From Xenophilus azovorans DSM 13620 (GTDB lineage: Bacteria; Pseudomonadota; Gammaproteobacteria; Burkholderiales; Burkholderiaceae_C): a stretch of DNA of 34,863 nucleotides. The position numbers and the translations under genes are program-made. This document shows positions 6,950 through 14,818 of this stretch, one piece after another. The first letter of the stretch is position 1. Each line of letters starts with the position of its first letter. The notes beneath the pieces were generated by a model. It had not been told where the DNA came from, ran no database searches, and saw nothing but the letters and a program-made list of their open reading frames with translations. The DNA is taken from assembly GCF_000745855.1 (NCBI RefSeq), contig NZ_JQKD01000048.1, positions 1-34,863 on the forward strand, in the 5' to 3' direction.

Positions 6950-7906
6950 ATGCGCTCACGAACATTCGTCGTACTGGCCCTGGGACTGCTCGCCGCTGCG
7001 CTGTCATTCGCGCAGCCGGCATTCCCGTCGCGTCAGGTTCATCTGGTCGTTCCGTTCCCGCCGGGCGGTGCGTCCGACGCCATGATGCGAATCCTGGGGG
7101 CGCGGCTGCAGGAGATATGGAAGCAGCCCGTCGTGATCGAGAACAAGCCGGGTGCGGGCACGATCATCGGCACCAATGCCGTGGCCAAGGCGGTGCCGGA
7201 CGGCTACACACTCGGGCTGGTCGCCTCGGCGCATGCCATCAATGCTGCGGGTCGCCGCGATCTGCCATACGACACGTTGAAGGACCTCGCGACCGTCTCG
7301 CAGGTGGCCGTGGTTCATCAGGCGATATTCATGCGCGCCGACATGCCGGTCCATTCGATGCGGGAACTGGTGAACCATGCGCGAAGCCAGCGCACCACGT
7401 ATGCGACGGCCGGTGTGGGAACCGCGGGGCACCTCTTCGGCGAATTGTTGAACGCCAAGGAAGGCACCCACCTGGCGCATGTCCCCTACAAGGGGAGCAG
7501 CCCGGCCCAGGTGGATCTGCTGGCGGGCCAGGTCGATCTGATGGTGGATGCGCTGTCGGCGCACTACCCGATGGTGAAGGCGGGCAAGCTCAAGGTGATC
7601 GCGCTCGCCAGCCCTCAGCCGCACCCTGGATTTCCGCAGATTCCGATGGCTGAGCAGACGTATCCCGGCATCAGCGTCGAGAGCTTCTTCGGCATCGTCG
7701 CGCCGGGGAACACGCCCAGGTCCATCGTGAACCAGTTGAGCGGCGATATCGCCACGGCGCTCTCCGATCCGGGTGTCAAGAACAGGATCGATGAATTGGG
7801 TCTGCTGCCGATGAGTACGACACCGGCACAGTTCGATGCACTGATCCGAGCCGAGGTCCGGAAGTGGACCGAGCTGTTTCGTGCCGGCAATATCAGGATC
7901 GATTGA
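6950..7906 (+). CDS. Bug/TctC-family periplasmic solute receptor 2
   Basis: A 318-aa receptor with a Sec signal (about residues 1-23, VVLALGLLAAALSFAQP). The body opens FPSRQVHLVVPFPPGGASDA and has the ligand-loop signature VVIENKPGAGTIIG. The ATG at 6950 is preferred because TGGAG at 6936-6940 sits nine bases upstream and the signal peptide then starts with a basic residue; an ATG at 6935 immediately follows the dioxygenase stop. It is tightly linked to the dioxygenase gene, so it probably binds that enzyme's substrate or a precursor. The C-terminus meets the PHP hydrolase gene tail to tail with a 35-base gap, in which I see no clear terminator. Confidence 0.9.
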   Translation: MRSRTFVVLALGLLAAALSFAQPAFPSRQVHLVVPFPPGGASDAMMRILGARLQEIWKQPVVIENKPGAGTIIGTNAVAKAVPDGYTLGLVASAHAINAAGRRDLPYDTLKDLATVSQVAVVHQAIFMRADMPVHSMRELVNHARSQRTTYATAGVGTAGHLFGELLNAKEGTHLAHVPYKGSSPAQVDLLAGQVDLMVDALSAHYPMVKAGKLKVIALASPQPHPGFPQIPMAEQTYPGISVESFFGIVAPGNTPRSIVNQLSGDIATALSDPGVKNRIDELGLLPMSTTPAQFDALIRAEVRKWTELFRAGNIRID

Positions 7907-7941
7907 CCGGAGGGCGCCTGCAGGCTGCCGCCGGTCCTGCT

Positions 7942-9420
7942 TCATGTGTGATCGATGAAGAACGGGCTGGTCCAGGCAAGCTGGCCGTTGAGCTGCCGGA
8001 CCCGTAGATACGCATAGCGTGCCAGCGTGCGGCCGGGAAGCGCCAGGTCGATGTGCATGCGGTAGTCGGACGGCGTGACGGCGCGGTGAAACTGGAAGCT
8101 CTCGGCGCCGTAGGGCCCCGCATGAAAGTTGGCCGATCCCCGCAGCAGGTCGCCCATGCGCACCCGGTGGGCGAGCACGGCCGGCTGGCGGATGTCGATC
8201 GTCAGTTCGGTCGCGGCGTTCCCCTCGATCTGCATGACGACGGCATGCGTCGCCACGTCGGCAAAGGCGTTGCGTCGGGAGGTATGGGACTGGATGCCGA
8301 CGCCGTTGTCCTCGCGGGTGATGCGATGCCTCCGGTCTTCGTCGAAGGGCCCGCCGCCCAGGCACTTGTCGACGCGCAGCAGCCTTCCTCCGTGGATGCC
8401 GATGTGCTGCTGCCAGTCGGTGACGCGGTCGAGCCCGAGCTCGCCCCACGGGCCCCAGCCCCATTCGTAGCGCACCAGCACGGCTCCTCCGTCATCGAGC
8501 GCGGCGGCATCGGACGGCTTGCGCGGCCAGAAGCGCTCGACGACCTCGCCGTCGACCACCAGTTCGACCAGGTCGATCTCGTCGGCCGCCTCAATGTCCG
8601 CCTGGAACCGGTATTCCTCCTTCCCGGGAACCGTCGATCCCATGGGCGCGCCGTCGAGCGTGCAATCCAGCCGGATGCGGTCGCCGGTGAGGGCGTAGGT
8701 GCGCCGCGCGCGCAGCGCGTCCATCACGTCGTCGCGCGACAGCGCCGGCGCGTGCACGGCCAGAAGCCCTTCTCCCCAGGCACCCGGAAAACCGGCATGG
8801 TTGTCGGTGGATGCGACGAATCCGAATCGCAGGCCGGCGTCCAGCGCGGCGCGCACGGTGTTCTGGGTCTGCCGTCCGCCCGGCGATCCGCGCACCATCG
8901 GATGAGGCCCGCGATCGTGTTCGGACAGGCCGTGGAACGAGAAGATCTCGACCACCGGCGTGCAGGCGGGATGGAAGACATCCCAGTTGACGCCGCGGCG
9001 GCCCCGGGGGTACCCCAGGTGGTGGGGGATCATGAGCGCGCCTTCCGAGAGGCAGAACTCGCGCAGCGCCTGCAGGCTCGAGGTGTACTTGATGGGGCGA
9101 TGGTCTCCGGGAAAGATCACGCACTGGTCGCCGTACATGTTCGAGTGCCACTCGAAGCCGAGGAAGGATGCGAAGCGGCCGGGCTCGTTGGCCTGGGCGA
9201 TGCGTTCCTGCACGCGGGGCCAGGTCTCCTTCAGCCGCCGGAACCCGTCGATGAAGTGCCGCTCGCGGCCGTTCTCGAGCGCGGTGAGGTCGTGCCAGCT
9301 CGAATGGCCCGTGAAAGCGAAGAAGTCCAGGTGCTCGCGGGCGATCTCGATGCTGCGTTCGATGCTGCCTTTGCCGTAGCCGTGCGCATTGTGGTTGTGG
9401 ATGTCGCCGAAATAGATCAT
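7942..9420 (-). CDS. PHP-domain metallohydrolase (DUF3604/CehA-like)
   Basis: A 492-aa protein with no signal peptide, so probably cytoplasmic. The N-terminal half has PHP-fold metal motifs: GDIHNH (H8, H10), FTGHSSWHD, PHHLGYPRG and STDNHAGFPG. The C-terminal half (about 265-492) is beta-rich with VELVVDGEVVERFW, as in DUF3604-type proteins. PHP proteins are multi-metal phosphoesterases or hydrolases; the related CehA/McbA group hydrolyses carbamates. The substrate cannot be assigned. The gene starts 10 bases after the stop of a Bug receptor gene on the same strand, so the two are an operon. In this genus group such a pair suggests uptake plus hydrolysis of an ester, carbamate or similar compound. 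Confidence 0.75.
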   Translation of the reverse strand: MIYFGDIHNHNAHGYGKGSIERSIEIAREHLDFFAFTGHSSWHDLTALENGRERHFIDGFRRLKETWPRVQERIAQANEPGRFASFLGFEWHSNMYGDQCVIFPGDHRPIKYTSSLQALREFCLSEGALMIPHHLGYPRGRRGVNWDVFHPACTPVVEIFSFHGLSEHDRGPHPMVRGSPGGRQTQNTVRAALDAGLRFGFVASTDNHAGFPGAWGEGLLAVHAPALSRDDVMDALRARRTYALTGDRIRLDCTLDGAPMGSTVPGKEEYRFQADIEAADEIDLVELVVDGEVVERFWPRKPSDAAALDDGGAVLVRYEWGWGPWGELGLDRVTDWQQHIGIHGGRLLRVDKCLGGGPFDEDRRHRITREDNGVGIQSHTSRRNAFADVATHAVVMQIEGNAATELTIDIRQPAVLAHRVRMGDLLRGSANFHAGPYGAESFQFHRAVTPSDYRMHIDLALPGRTLARYAYLRVRQLNGQLAWTSPFFIDHT

Positions 9421-9430
9421 GGCCTGTGTC

Positions 9431-10411
9431 TCAGTCGTTCTTCGCGCCGGAGTACCGGACGGCGCGTCCCCAGAAGTCCTGCTGGACCTTCATGCCCGCA
9501 CTGACCGCGGTGCCGCTGCGGAACCCGGCCCACAGGCCGAGCCTGTGCATCCGGTCGCGAAAGTCCGGCCGCCCGACGGCCTTCTCCACTTCGGACGCGA
9601 TCAGCCCGCGCACGGGATCGGGCAATGCCGCGGGCGCCACGAGACTCAGGCTGTTCGCGCCGACGATGTCGGGGAAGCCGAGCTCTCCCAGCGTGGGAAC
9701 GTCGCGCAGAAAGTCGGACCGCTGCTCGCCGCTCTGCGCCAGCGGAACGATGCGGCCGGCCTGGATGAGGGGCAGCAGCGGTCCGATCGCGTCCACGCCG
9801 AGTTCGACCTCGCCGCCCGCCACCGCATTCATGGCCTGGGGTGTGCCGCGGTAGGGCACATGCACGACGAACAGCTTGTCGCGCGCCTTGAACATCTCGA
9901 ACGAGAGGTGCGCGGTGGTGCCCGTTCCCGGCGACGCGTAGGAGAGCTTCCCCGGCTCTCTGCGCATGGCATCGATGGCCTGCCGCAGGTTCGTGATGCC
10001 GGAGGCGCGGCTGGCATAGATCAGGCTCTGCCCCTGCGCGAATTCCCCCAGCGGCACCAGATCGGCATCGGCGCTGTAGGGCAGCCTGGGATAGAGGAAG
10101 GAAGCGATGACGAGGTTGGACGTGGTGCCCAGGCCGAGCGTGTAGCCATCGGGTGCGGAACGCGCCACCTCGGCCAGGGCGATGGTCCCGGCGGCGCCGG
10201 CCTTGTTGTCGACGACGAGCGTCTGCAGCGCGCCCTGCGACAGCGACTGCACCAGGGCCCGGGTCGCCACGTCGAGCGCGCCGCCCGCGGGAAAGCCGAC
10301 GACGATGCGGATGGGCTTCGCCGGATAGTCCTCCTGCGCGGCGGCCAGGGCGCCCCAGGGAAGTGCGGCGGCGCCTGCGAGGAGGACGTCTCTTCGGGAC
10401 ATGCGTTTCAT
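9431..10411 (-). CDS. Bug/TctC-family periplasmic solute receptor 3 (Tat-type signal)
   Basis: A 326-aa receptor. The N-terminus MSRRDVLLAGAAALPWG has a twin-arginine-like motif (SRRDVLL), suggesting Tat export, followed by the mature start YPAKPIRIVVGFPAGGALD and the loop VVDNKAGAAG. The start at 10411 gives MKRMSRRD; the second ATG three codons later is equally possible and no strong ribosome binding site separates them. It is the first gene of a two-gene operon with the PHP hydrolase and is divergent from a LysR gene at 10507, which is its likely regulator. Confidence 0.9.
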   Translation of the reverse strand: MKRMSRRDVLLAGAAALPWGALAAAQEDYPAKPIRIVVGFPAGGALDVATRALVQSLSQGALQTLVVDNKAGAAGTIALAEVARSAPDGYTLGLGTTSNLVIASFLYPRLPYSADADLVPLGEFAQGQSLIYASRASGITNLRQAIDAMRREPGKLSYASPGTGTTAHLSFEMFKARDKLFVVHVPYRGTPQAMNAVAGGEVELGVDAIGPLLPLIQAGRIVPLAQSGEQRSDFLRDVPTLGELGFPDIVGANSLSLVAPAALPDPVRGLIASEVEKAVGRPDFRDRMHRLGLWAGFRSGTAVSAGMKVQQDFWGRAVRYSGAKND

Positions 10412-10506
10412 GCGTGGACTCGCTCGGGTTGTGATGTCCGGATATGGTGTGACCGGCGCATGAATAAGTAAAATTAAAAGTAGGAATCCACGAATGAGTT
10501 CTGCTT
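10412..10506. promoter_or_regulatory. Divergent promoter region between Bug/PHP operon and LysR gene
   Basis: This 95-base gap contains the most AT-rich stretch in its surroundings (about 10460-10490, ATAAGTAAAATTAAAAGTAG). That fits back-to-back promoters and a LysR binding site. I could not fix -35/-10 boxes or a single convincing T-N11-A site. Confidence 0.5.
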
Positions 10507-11415
10507 ATGCCGACCCTGCGACAGCTGCAAGCGCTCGAACTCATCGGCCAGACCGCCAGCTTCACCCGCACCGCCGAGCGGATGTTCGTCACCCAGTCGG
10601 CGATCAGCATCCTGGTGCGGGAGCTCGAAGCTGAACTCGGGACCAGGCTGGTGGTGCGCGGCCGCGCTGTGCGCTTGACCGAGGCGGGCGAGCACCTTCA
10701 GCGTGCCGGCCAGCGGGCGCAGCGGGAAGTGGCGCGCGCGGTCGAGGAGGTGAGGGCGGGCAGGCATGCGGCCCTGCCCGTCATCCGCGTGGGCGCGGGG
10801 TCGCTTTCTGCGGCGACCTTCATTCCCGGCGCGCTGCGGCGGCTGCGCGAAGAAGCATCGCTCGTGCGCATCGAACTCATCGACCGTCCCGTGACGCTCC
10901 TCACCGATCTCCTGGCCTCGGGCGAGGCCGACGTCGTGATCGGCTCGACCGAAGCGTCGCCGAAGCTGTCGGGGGAGTTCAAGTCCGAACTCCTGCTCAG
11001 CGACACGCTGTGCGCGGTGTGTTCGGCCGAGCATCCGCTCGCGGGCAGGATGCGGGCGTCTGCCAGAGGGATCCGCTGGAAGGCGCTGGAGGGAACGGAC
11101 CTCATCCTCGTCGGGCGCAACGGCGGGCAGTGGCGCTCGCTGCTGCTGGAGCAATGCGCGCGCGACCACCAGTTGAGCGTCGGCCACGAGGTGCAGTTGT
11201 ACTCGACCGCGCTCTCGCTCGTCAGGGAAGGCATGGGCGCTGCCGTGCTGCCGCGCTACGCGTGCGAATACCTCGATCGCTCCGTCTACACGGTCAGCCC
11301 CCTGGTGTCACCGGGCACGCGCTGGTCGATCTACTGGGTCGTGCGCAAGCGGTCGGCGGTCGACCCGGCGGCGCTGTCGCAATGGAGGCGGGCCGTCGAT
11401 CTGGCCATCCGGTGA
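10507..11415 (+). CDS. LysR-family transcriptional regulator
   Basis: A 302-aa protein with the LysR winged HTH at residues about 2-60 (LRQLQALELIGQTASFTRTA, then TQSAISILVRELEAELG). The effector domain follows from about 90 (VIRVGAGSLSAATFIPG, then EADVVIGS). The start at 10507 gives the usual distance to the HTH. It is divergent from the Bug3/PHP operon and probably senses the compound bound by that receptor. It ends 19 bases before the tail of a second, convergent LysR gene. Confidence 0.9.
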   Translation: MPTLRQLQALELIGQTASFTRTAERMFVTQSAISILVRELEAELGTRLVVRGRAVRLTEAGEHLQRAGQRAQREVARAVEEVRAGRHAALPVIRVGAGSLSAATFIPGALRRLREEASLVRIELIDRPVTLLTDLLASGEADVVIGSTEASPKLSGEFKSELLLSDTLCAVCSAEHPLAGRMRASARGIRWKALEGTDLILVGRNGGQWRSLLLEQCARDHQLSVGHEVQLYSTALSLVREGMGAAVLPRYACEYLDRSVYTVSPLVSPGTRWSIYWVVRKRSAVDPAALSQWRRAVDLAIR

Positions 11416-11434
11416 GCCTTGCTCCTTCGAGGAT

Positions 11435-12421
11435 TCAGTCCCGCTCGTTGGCGTCGGAGACGCTTCTGGCGACGTCGAATGCCATGTCGCGCAGCCAGAT
11501 GTGCGCGGCGTCATGGTCGTTGCGCCGGTGCCAGACCGCACGCGTCGGCACCGTGACGGACGGATAGGGCGGGCGCCGCAGCAACAGGTCCGCGCTGCGC
11601 CTGAGCGCCCTGGCGAGCGACATCGGGACGATCGACAGCATGTCGCTCTCCTGCAGGAGCGCGGGGATGGCCAGGGAATGCGGCACCGTGATGCGCAGGC
11701 GGGGCGCCTGGCCCATGTCCGCCAGCGCTTCCTGCAGTGCGTGGCGGTCGAACATCTCGGACTGGCGCGCAAGGCCGCGCTCCAGGATGAACCCGTCCAC
11801 GGCGCCTTCCTCCTGGCCGCCCACCGAGATCGTCACCAGGGGGTACCTGGCGATGTCGCGCAGGGTCAGCGCCCGGCGCGCCGCGGGATGCCCCTTGCGC
11901 ATCAGGATGGCTTCGCCCTGGGTCATCAGCGTGCGCGCATTCATCCGGGCAGGCACCTGGGAGAAGATGCCGATGGCGAGGTCGATGCGGCCCAGGTCGA
12001 TCTGTTCGGCCAGGTCCAGCCGCGTGGACGGGCGAATCACGAGGTCCACGCCGGGCGCGGCCCGCTGCAGGTCGCGCGAGAGCGGGGCGACGATGACCGC
12101 CGTGACATGGTCGTTCGCCGCGATGACGAAGCGGCGCGTCGACTGCTCCGGAACGAAGCGCTCCACGCCCAGGGTCGCCTCGACGCGCCGGAGCGCATCC
12201 CTGAGCACGGGCGCCATCTCCATGGCCCGGCCGGTGGGGGCCATGCCCTTGCCCGTGCGCAGGAACAGGTCGTCGCCGACCAGTTCCCGCAGGCGCGCCA
12301 GCGCGTGGCTGACCGCGGACTGGCTCAGGTTCAGCCGGCGCCCGGCCAGCACCAGGTTGCGGTCTTCGTAGACGGCGTCGAAGACCTTCAGCAGGTTGAG
12401 ATCCATGCGCCCGATGCTCAT
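11435..12421 (-). CDS. LysR-family regulator of the pnb-like operon
   Basis: A 328-aa regulator of the NahR/NodD/PnbR subgroup: the N-terminus reads MDLNLLKVFDAVYEDRNL with SQSAVSHALARLRELVGDDLF, the characteristic opening of regulators of aromatic catabolism. I chose the ATG at 12421 because CGGAGGC lies six bases upstream; an in-frame start at 12454 has none. It is divergent from a Bug receptor, a hydroxylaminobenzoate lyase-like gene and a nitroreductase gene. In Pseudomonas putida TW3 the 4-nitrobenzoate genes pnbA and pnbB are accompanied by a LysR gene pnbR, so an equivalent role is likely. The effector would be a nitro- or hydroxylamino-benzoate. Confidence 0.82.
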   Translation of the reverse strand: MSIGRMDLNLLKVFDAVYEDRNLVLAGRRLNLSQSAVSHALARLRELVGDDLFLRTGKGMAPTGRAMEMAPVLRDALRRVEATLGVERFVPEQSTRRFVIAANDHVTAVIVAPLSRDLQRAAPGVDLVIRPSTRLDLAEQIDLGRIDLAIGIFSQVPARMNARTLMTQGEAILMRKGHPAARRALTLRDIARYPLVTISVGGQEEGAVDGFILERGLARQSEMFDRHALQEALADMGQAPRLRITVPHSLAIPALLQESDMLSIVPMSLARALRRSADLLLRRPPYPSVTVPTRAVWHRRNDHDAAHIWLRDMAFDVARSVSDANERD

Positions 12422-12436
12422 CGCGGGCCTCCGAAT

Positions 12437-12489
12437 GAGTTGAATCCGGTGCATTTTGCTATTGCAAAGTCATCAGTTCCATTCAACTC
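12437..12489. promoter_or_regulatory. Nested inverted repeats, candidate LysR (PnbR-like) operator
   Basis: GAGTTGAAT (12437-12445) and ATTCAACTC (12481-12489) form a perfect 9-bp inverted repeat separated by 35 bases. Between them TTTGC-TATT-GCAAA (12455-12468) is a smaller perfect dyad that contains a T-N11-A LysR box. The arrangement lies in the divergent gap between the LysR start (12421) and the Bug start (12536). Confidence 0.5.
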
Positions 12490-12535
12490 GTGCGTACTCC
12501 ATCATGGCGTCCGTTCCACATCCATCGAGGCCCCC

Positions 12536-13522
12536 ATGACTCCTCTTTCCCGCCGTTCGCTGGTGCGCTTCCTTGCCGCATCGCCCATCGTCGCCCGGCT
12601 GGGACCGGCCGTGGCACAGGCCGGTGCAGCCACGGGCAGGATCCTCGTGGGCTATCCCGCGGGCGGCACGCTCGACACGACCGCACGGCAGCTCGCCGAA
12701 GCCTGGCGCAAGCAGGGGCGGCCCTACATCGTCGACAACCGGGCCGGTGCGGCCGGGCGTGTCGCGAACAGCCAGCTCAAGCGCGAGCGGCCGGACGGCA
12801 GCGCGCTGCTGTGCACGCATGCCTCGGCGCTGACGATCTATCCGCACGTCTACAGCCGGCTGATGTACGACCCCGCGACCGATCTGGTGCCCGTCTCGCC
12901 GCTGGTGGCGGCCACCTGCGCGTTCGCGGTCAGCAGCGCCGCGCCGGCATCCGTGCGGACGCTGCAGGACTACGTGGCATGGATCCGGCGGGCGCCGGAG
13001 CAAGGCACCTATGCGTCGCCCGCGGCGGGGTCGATGGCCCACTTCCTGGGCTATCAGCTCTCGGAGGCGGCCGGCCTGAAGCTGCAGCACGTCGGCTACC
13101 GCGGCTCGGCGCCGGCCATGCAGGACCTCATCGGCGGACAGATTCCCGCCTACTTCGGGTTCGTGGCCGACTTCCTGCCGTACATGCAGCAGGGCCGGAT
13201 CAGGATCCTCGGCGTCGCCGGCGAGCGCCGCTCCGCCTTCATGAAGGATGTCCCCACCTTCATCGAGCAGGGATTCGCGGGTATCCGCGGAGGCGAGACC
13301 TACGGCATCTTCGCCCCGCCCGCGACGCCCGAGGCCATCGTCAGGGGCCTGTACGAGTCGATGGTCGAGGCCAGCAAGGACGCCGCGCTGCGCGCATCCT
13401 TCGCCCAGGTGGGCCTGGAGCCCATGACACTGCCGCCGCAGGAATACGCCGGTTCGATCCGCAAGGAGCGCGACGCCTGGGGGCCGGTCGTGCGCGCATC
13501 CGGCTTCCGTTCCGAGGAGTAA
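12536..13522 (+). CDS. Bug/TctC-family periplasmic solute receptor 4 (pnb-linked)
   Basis: A 328-aa receptor. The N-terminus PLSRRSLVRFLAASP is a Tat-like signal, followed by GRILVGYPAGGTLDTTARQL and the loop YIVDNRAGAAGRVAN. The ATG at 12536 has CGAGG five bases upstream; the open frame runs far upstream on the antisense of the LysR gene and is not meaningful there. The gene is followed after five bases by the lyase-like gene, so it is the first gene of the probable operon. A substrate such as 4-nitrobenzoate is inferred from context only. No TctAB genes accompany it. Confidence 0.9.
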   Translation: MTPLSRRSLVRFLAASPIVARLGPAVAQAGAATGRILVGYPAGGTLDTTARQLAEAWRKQGRPYIVDNRAGAAGRVANSQLKRERPDGSALLCTHASALTIYPHVYSRLMYDPATDLVPVSPLVAATCAFAVSSAAPASVRTLQDYVAWIRRAPEQGTYASPAAGSMAHFLGYQLSEAAGLKLQHVGYRGSAPAMQDLIGGQIPAYFGFVADFLPYMQQGRIRILGVAGERRSAFMKDVPTFIEQGFAGIRGGETYGIFAPPATPEAIVRGLYESMVEASKDAALRASFAQVGLEPMTLPPQEYAGSIRKERDAWGPVVRASGFRSEE

Positions 13523-13527
13523 CCACG

Positions 13528-14100
13528 ATGAACACCGAACCCATCAACCAGGATCGAGAAGCGCTGATCGAGCGCAGCATTGCCTTCCTCGACGAAGTGA
13601 AGGACATGACCGCCGGCACCGACACGGAGCGCTGGCTGAACCGGAAGTACGGCCCCGATTCCGGGCTGTACCGGGCGCTCGCGCGCCTGGTGACCCAGGG
13701 CGTGCAGGACGGCTGGGCCGCGAACGTCGAACTGGACGGGCCGGTCTATCGCCGCAGCCGCATCGCGGATCCGTCGGAGCGCACGCATCACTTCAGCATC
13801 ACGGCGGTCTACATGGACAGCACGGGCAACCGCCAGGGCCACCCGGATGGACGCTATCGCGGCCAGTACCACGCGCACCCGTACGGCGAGTTCAACATGG
13901 TGGTGCCCCTGGGCCCCGATGCGGCGCTCAACGGGCCCAACGGGTGGTGCCACGCCGGGTGGACGGCGCCGGCGCCCGGAAGCCACCACTATCCCGAGGC
14001 GAGGGGCGGCGCGGTGATCGCGCTGTTCTTCCTCCCGGCCGGCCGCATCGCCTACCACCCGGCGCCGCAGGAAGAGGTTGCGGAACATGGCGCCGCGTGA
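13528..14100 (+). CDS. pnbB: 4-hydroxylaminobenzoate lyase-like protein (PnbB, DUF4863 family)
   Basis: A 190-aa protein. Residues 95-180 carry a compact beta-rich, cupin-like domain: GRYRGQYHAHPYGEFNMVVP, then GPNGWCHAGWTAPAPGSHHY, then a GGAVIALFFLPAGRIAY end. This is the architecture I associate with the DUF4863/PnbB family, which converts 4-hydroxylaminobenzoate to protocatechuate and ammonia. The histidines in YHAHPYGE are likely catalytic or metal-binding. GAGGAG precedes the ATG by eight bases. The stop overlaps the start of the nitroreductase gene by 14 bases, so the two are coupled, matching the known two-step pathway. Family assignment is from memory of the motif, not a search. Confidence 0.72.
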   Translation: MNTEPINQDREALIERSIAFLDEVKDMTAGTDTERWLNRKYGPDSGLYRALARLVTQGVQDGWAANVELDGPVYRRSRIADPSERTHHFSITAVYMDSTGNRQGHPDGRYRGQYHAHPYGEFNMVVPLGPDAALNGPNGWCHAGWTAPAPGSHHYPEARGGAVIALFFLPAGRIAYHPAPQEEVAEHGAA

Positions 14101-14806
14101 ACTGCCGCCGGGTCGCCGGGAAGACGTCGACCATGTCCTGAAAGCCCGCAGGTCGGTGCGGGCCTATACCGGCCGGCCGCTCTCGCGGGCGCAGGTGCTC
14201 GACGTCCTGCGGGCGGCGGCTGCGGCGCCGAGCAATTCCAACACGCAACCCTGGCGCGTCCACGTGCTGACCGGCACGCCGATGAAGACGCTGGGCGGCC
14301 TGCTGGTGGAGGCGTTCCGCAAGGCGGAGCTGCCGCCGTCCAGGCACTTTCCCGATCCCCTGCCGGAAGCGCTGGGCCGCCGCCAGGCGGAGTTCGCGCA
14401 GCGCTACTACGGCGCGCTGGGCATCGGCCGGGAAGACGCCGGGGCGCGTGCGCGCCAGACGCAGCGCAACTTCGATTTCTTCGGCGCGCCGGTCGGCCTG
14501 ATCTTCTCCATCGACGCGCGCCTGGGCCGCCATAGCTGGCTCGATCTGGGCCTGTTCGTGCAGAGCGTGATGATCGCGGCCAAGGCGCGCGGCATCGACA
14601 CCTGCCCGCAGGTGTCCTTCGCGCGCTTCCATCCGGTCATCGCGCCGTTCCTGGGCATGGCGCCGGAGGAGGTGACGGCCTGCGGCATGGCCATGGGCTT
14701 CGGCGATGCGCATGCGCCGGTGAACCGCATGGACATGCCCCGGCAGCCGGTGGAGGCGTTCACCCGCCTGGTCGGCTTCGACGAGGCGGGTCGCGTCGAA
14801 GCCTGA
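14087..14806 (+). CDS. pnbA: FMN-dependent nitroreductase, probable 4-nitrobenzoate reductase (PnbA-like)
   Basis: A 239-aa nitroreductase-family protein. It has the FMN-contacting KARRSVRAYTGRPLS near residue 18, and APSNSNTQPWRVHVLTG near 47, the typical SNxNTQPW motif. The C-terminal half ends in GMAMGFGDAHAPVNR. Enzymes of this family reduce nitro groups to hydroxylamines with NAD(P)H. Its 14-base overlap with the lyase-like gene makes 4-nitrobenzoate to 4-hydroxylaminobenzoate the most likely reaction. The ATG at 14087 is preferred over an in-frame TTG at 14078. It could also be a nitroreductase for another nitroaromatic acid. Confidence 0.75.
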   Translation: MAPRELPPGRREDVDHVLKARRSVRAYTGRPLSRAQVLDVLRAAAAAPSNSNTQPWRVHVLTGTPMKTLGGLLVEAFRKAELPPSRHFPDPLPEALGRRQAEFAQRYYGALGIGREDAGARARQTQRNFDFFGAPVGLIFSIDARLGRHSWLDLGLFVQSVMIAAKARGIDTCPQVSFARFHPVIAPFLGMAPEEVTACGMAMGFGDAHAPVNRMDMPRQPVEAFTRLVGFDEAGRVEA

Positions 14807-14818
14807 GCGGGCCGCTCG

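Noticed and set aside
8053-9504. 483-residue + strand open frame opposite the PHP hydrolase
   Set aside because: It lies antisense to a protein with complete PHP metal motifs and shows no domain of its own.
11501-12535. N-terminal extension of the pnb-linked Bug receptor
   Set aside because: These codons are antisense to the LysR gene. The receptor's signal peptide begins at the ATG at 12536, which has a ribosome binding site.
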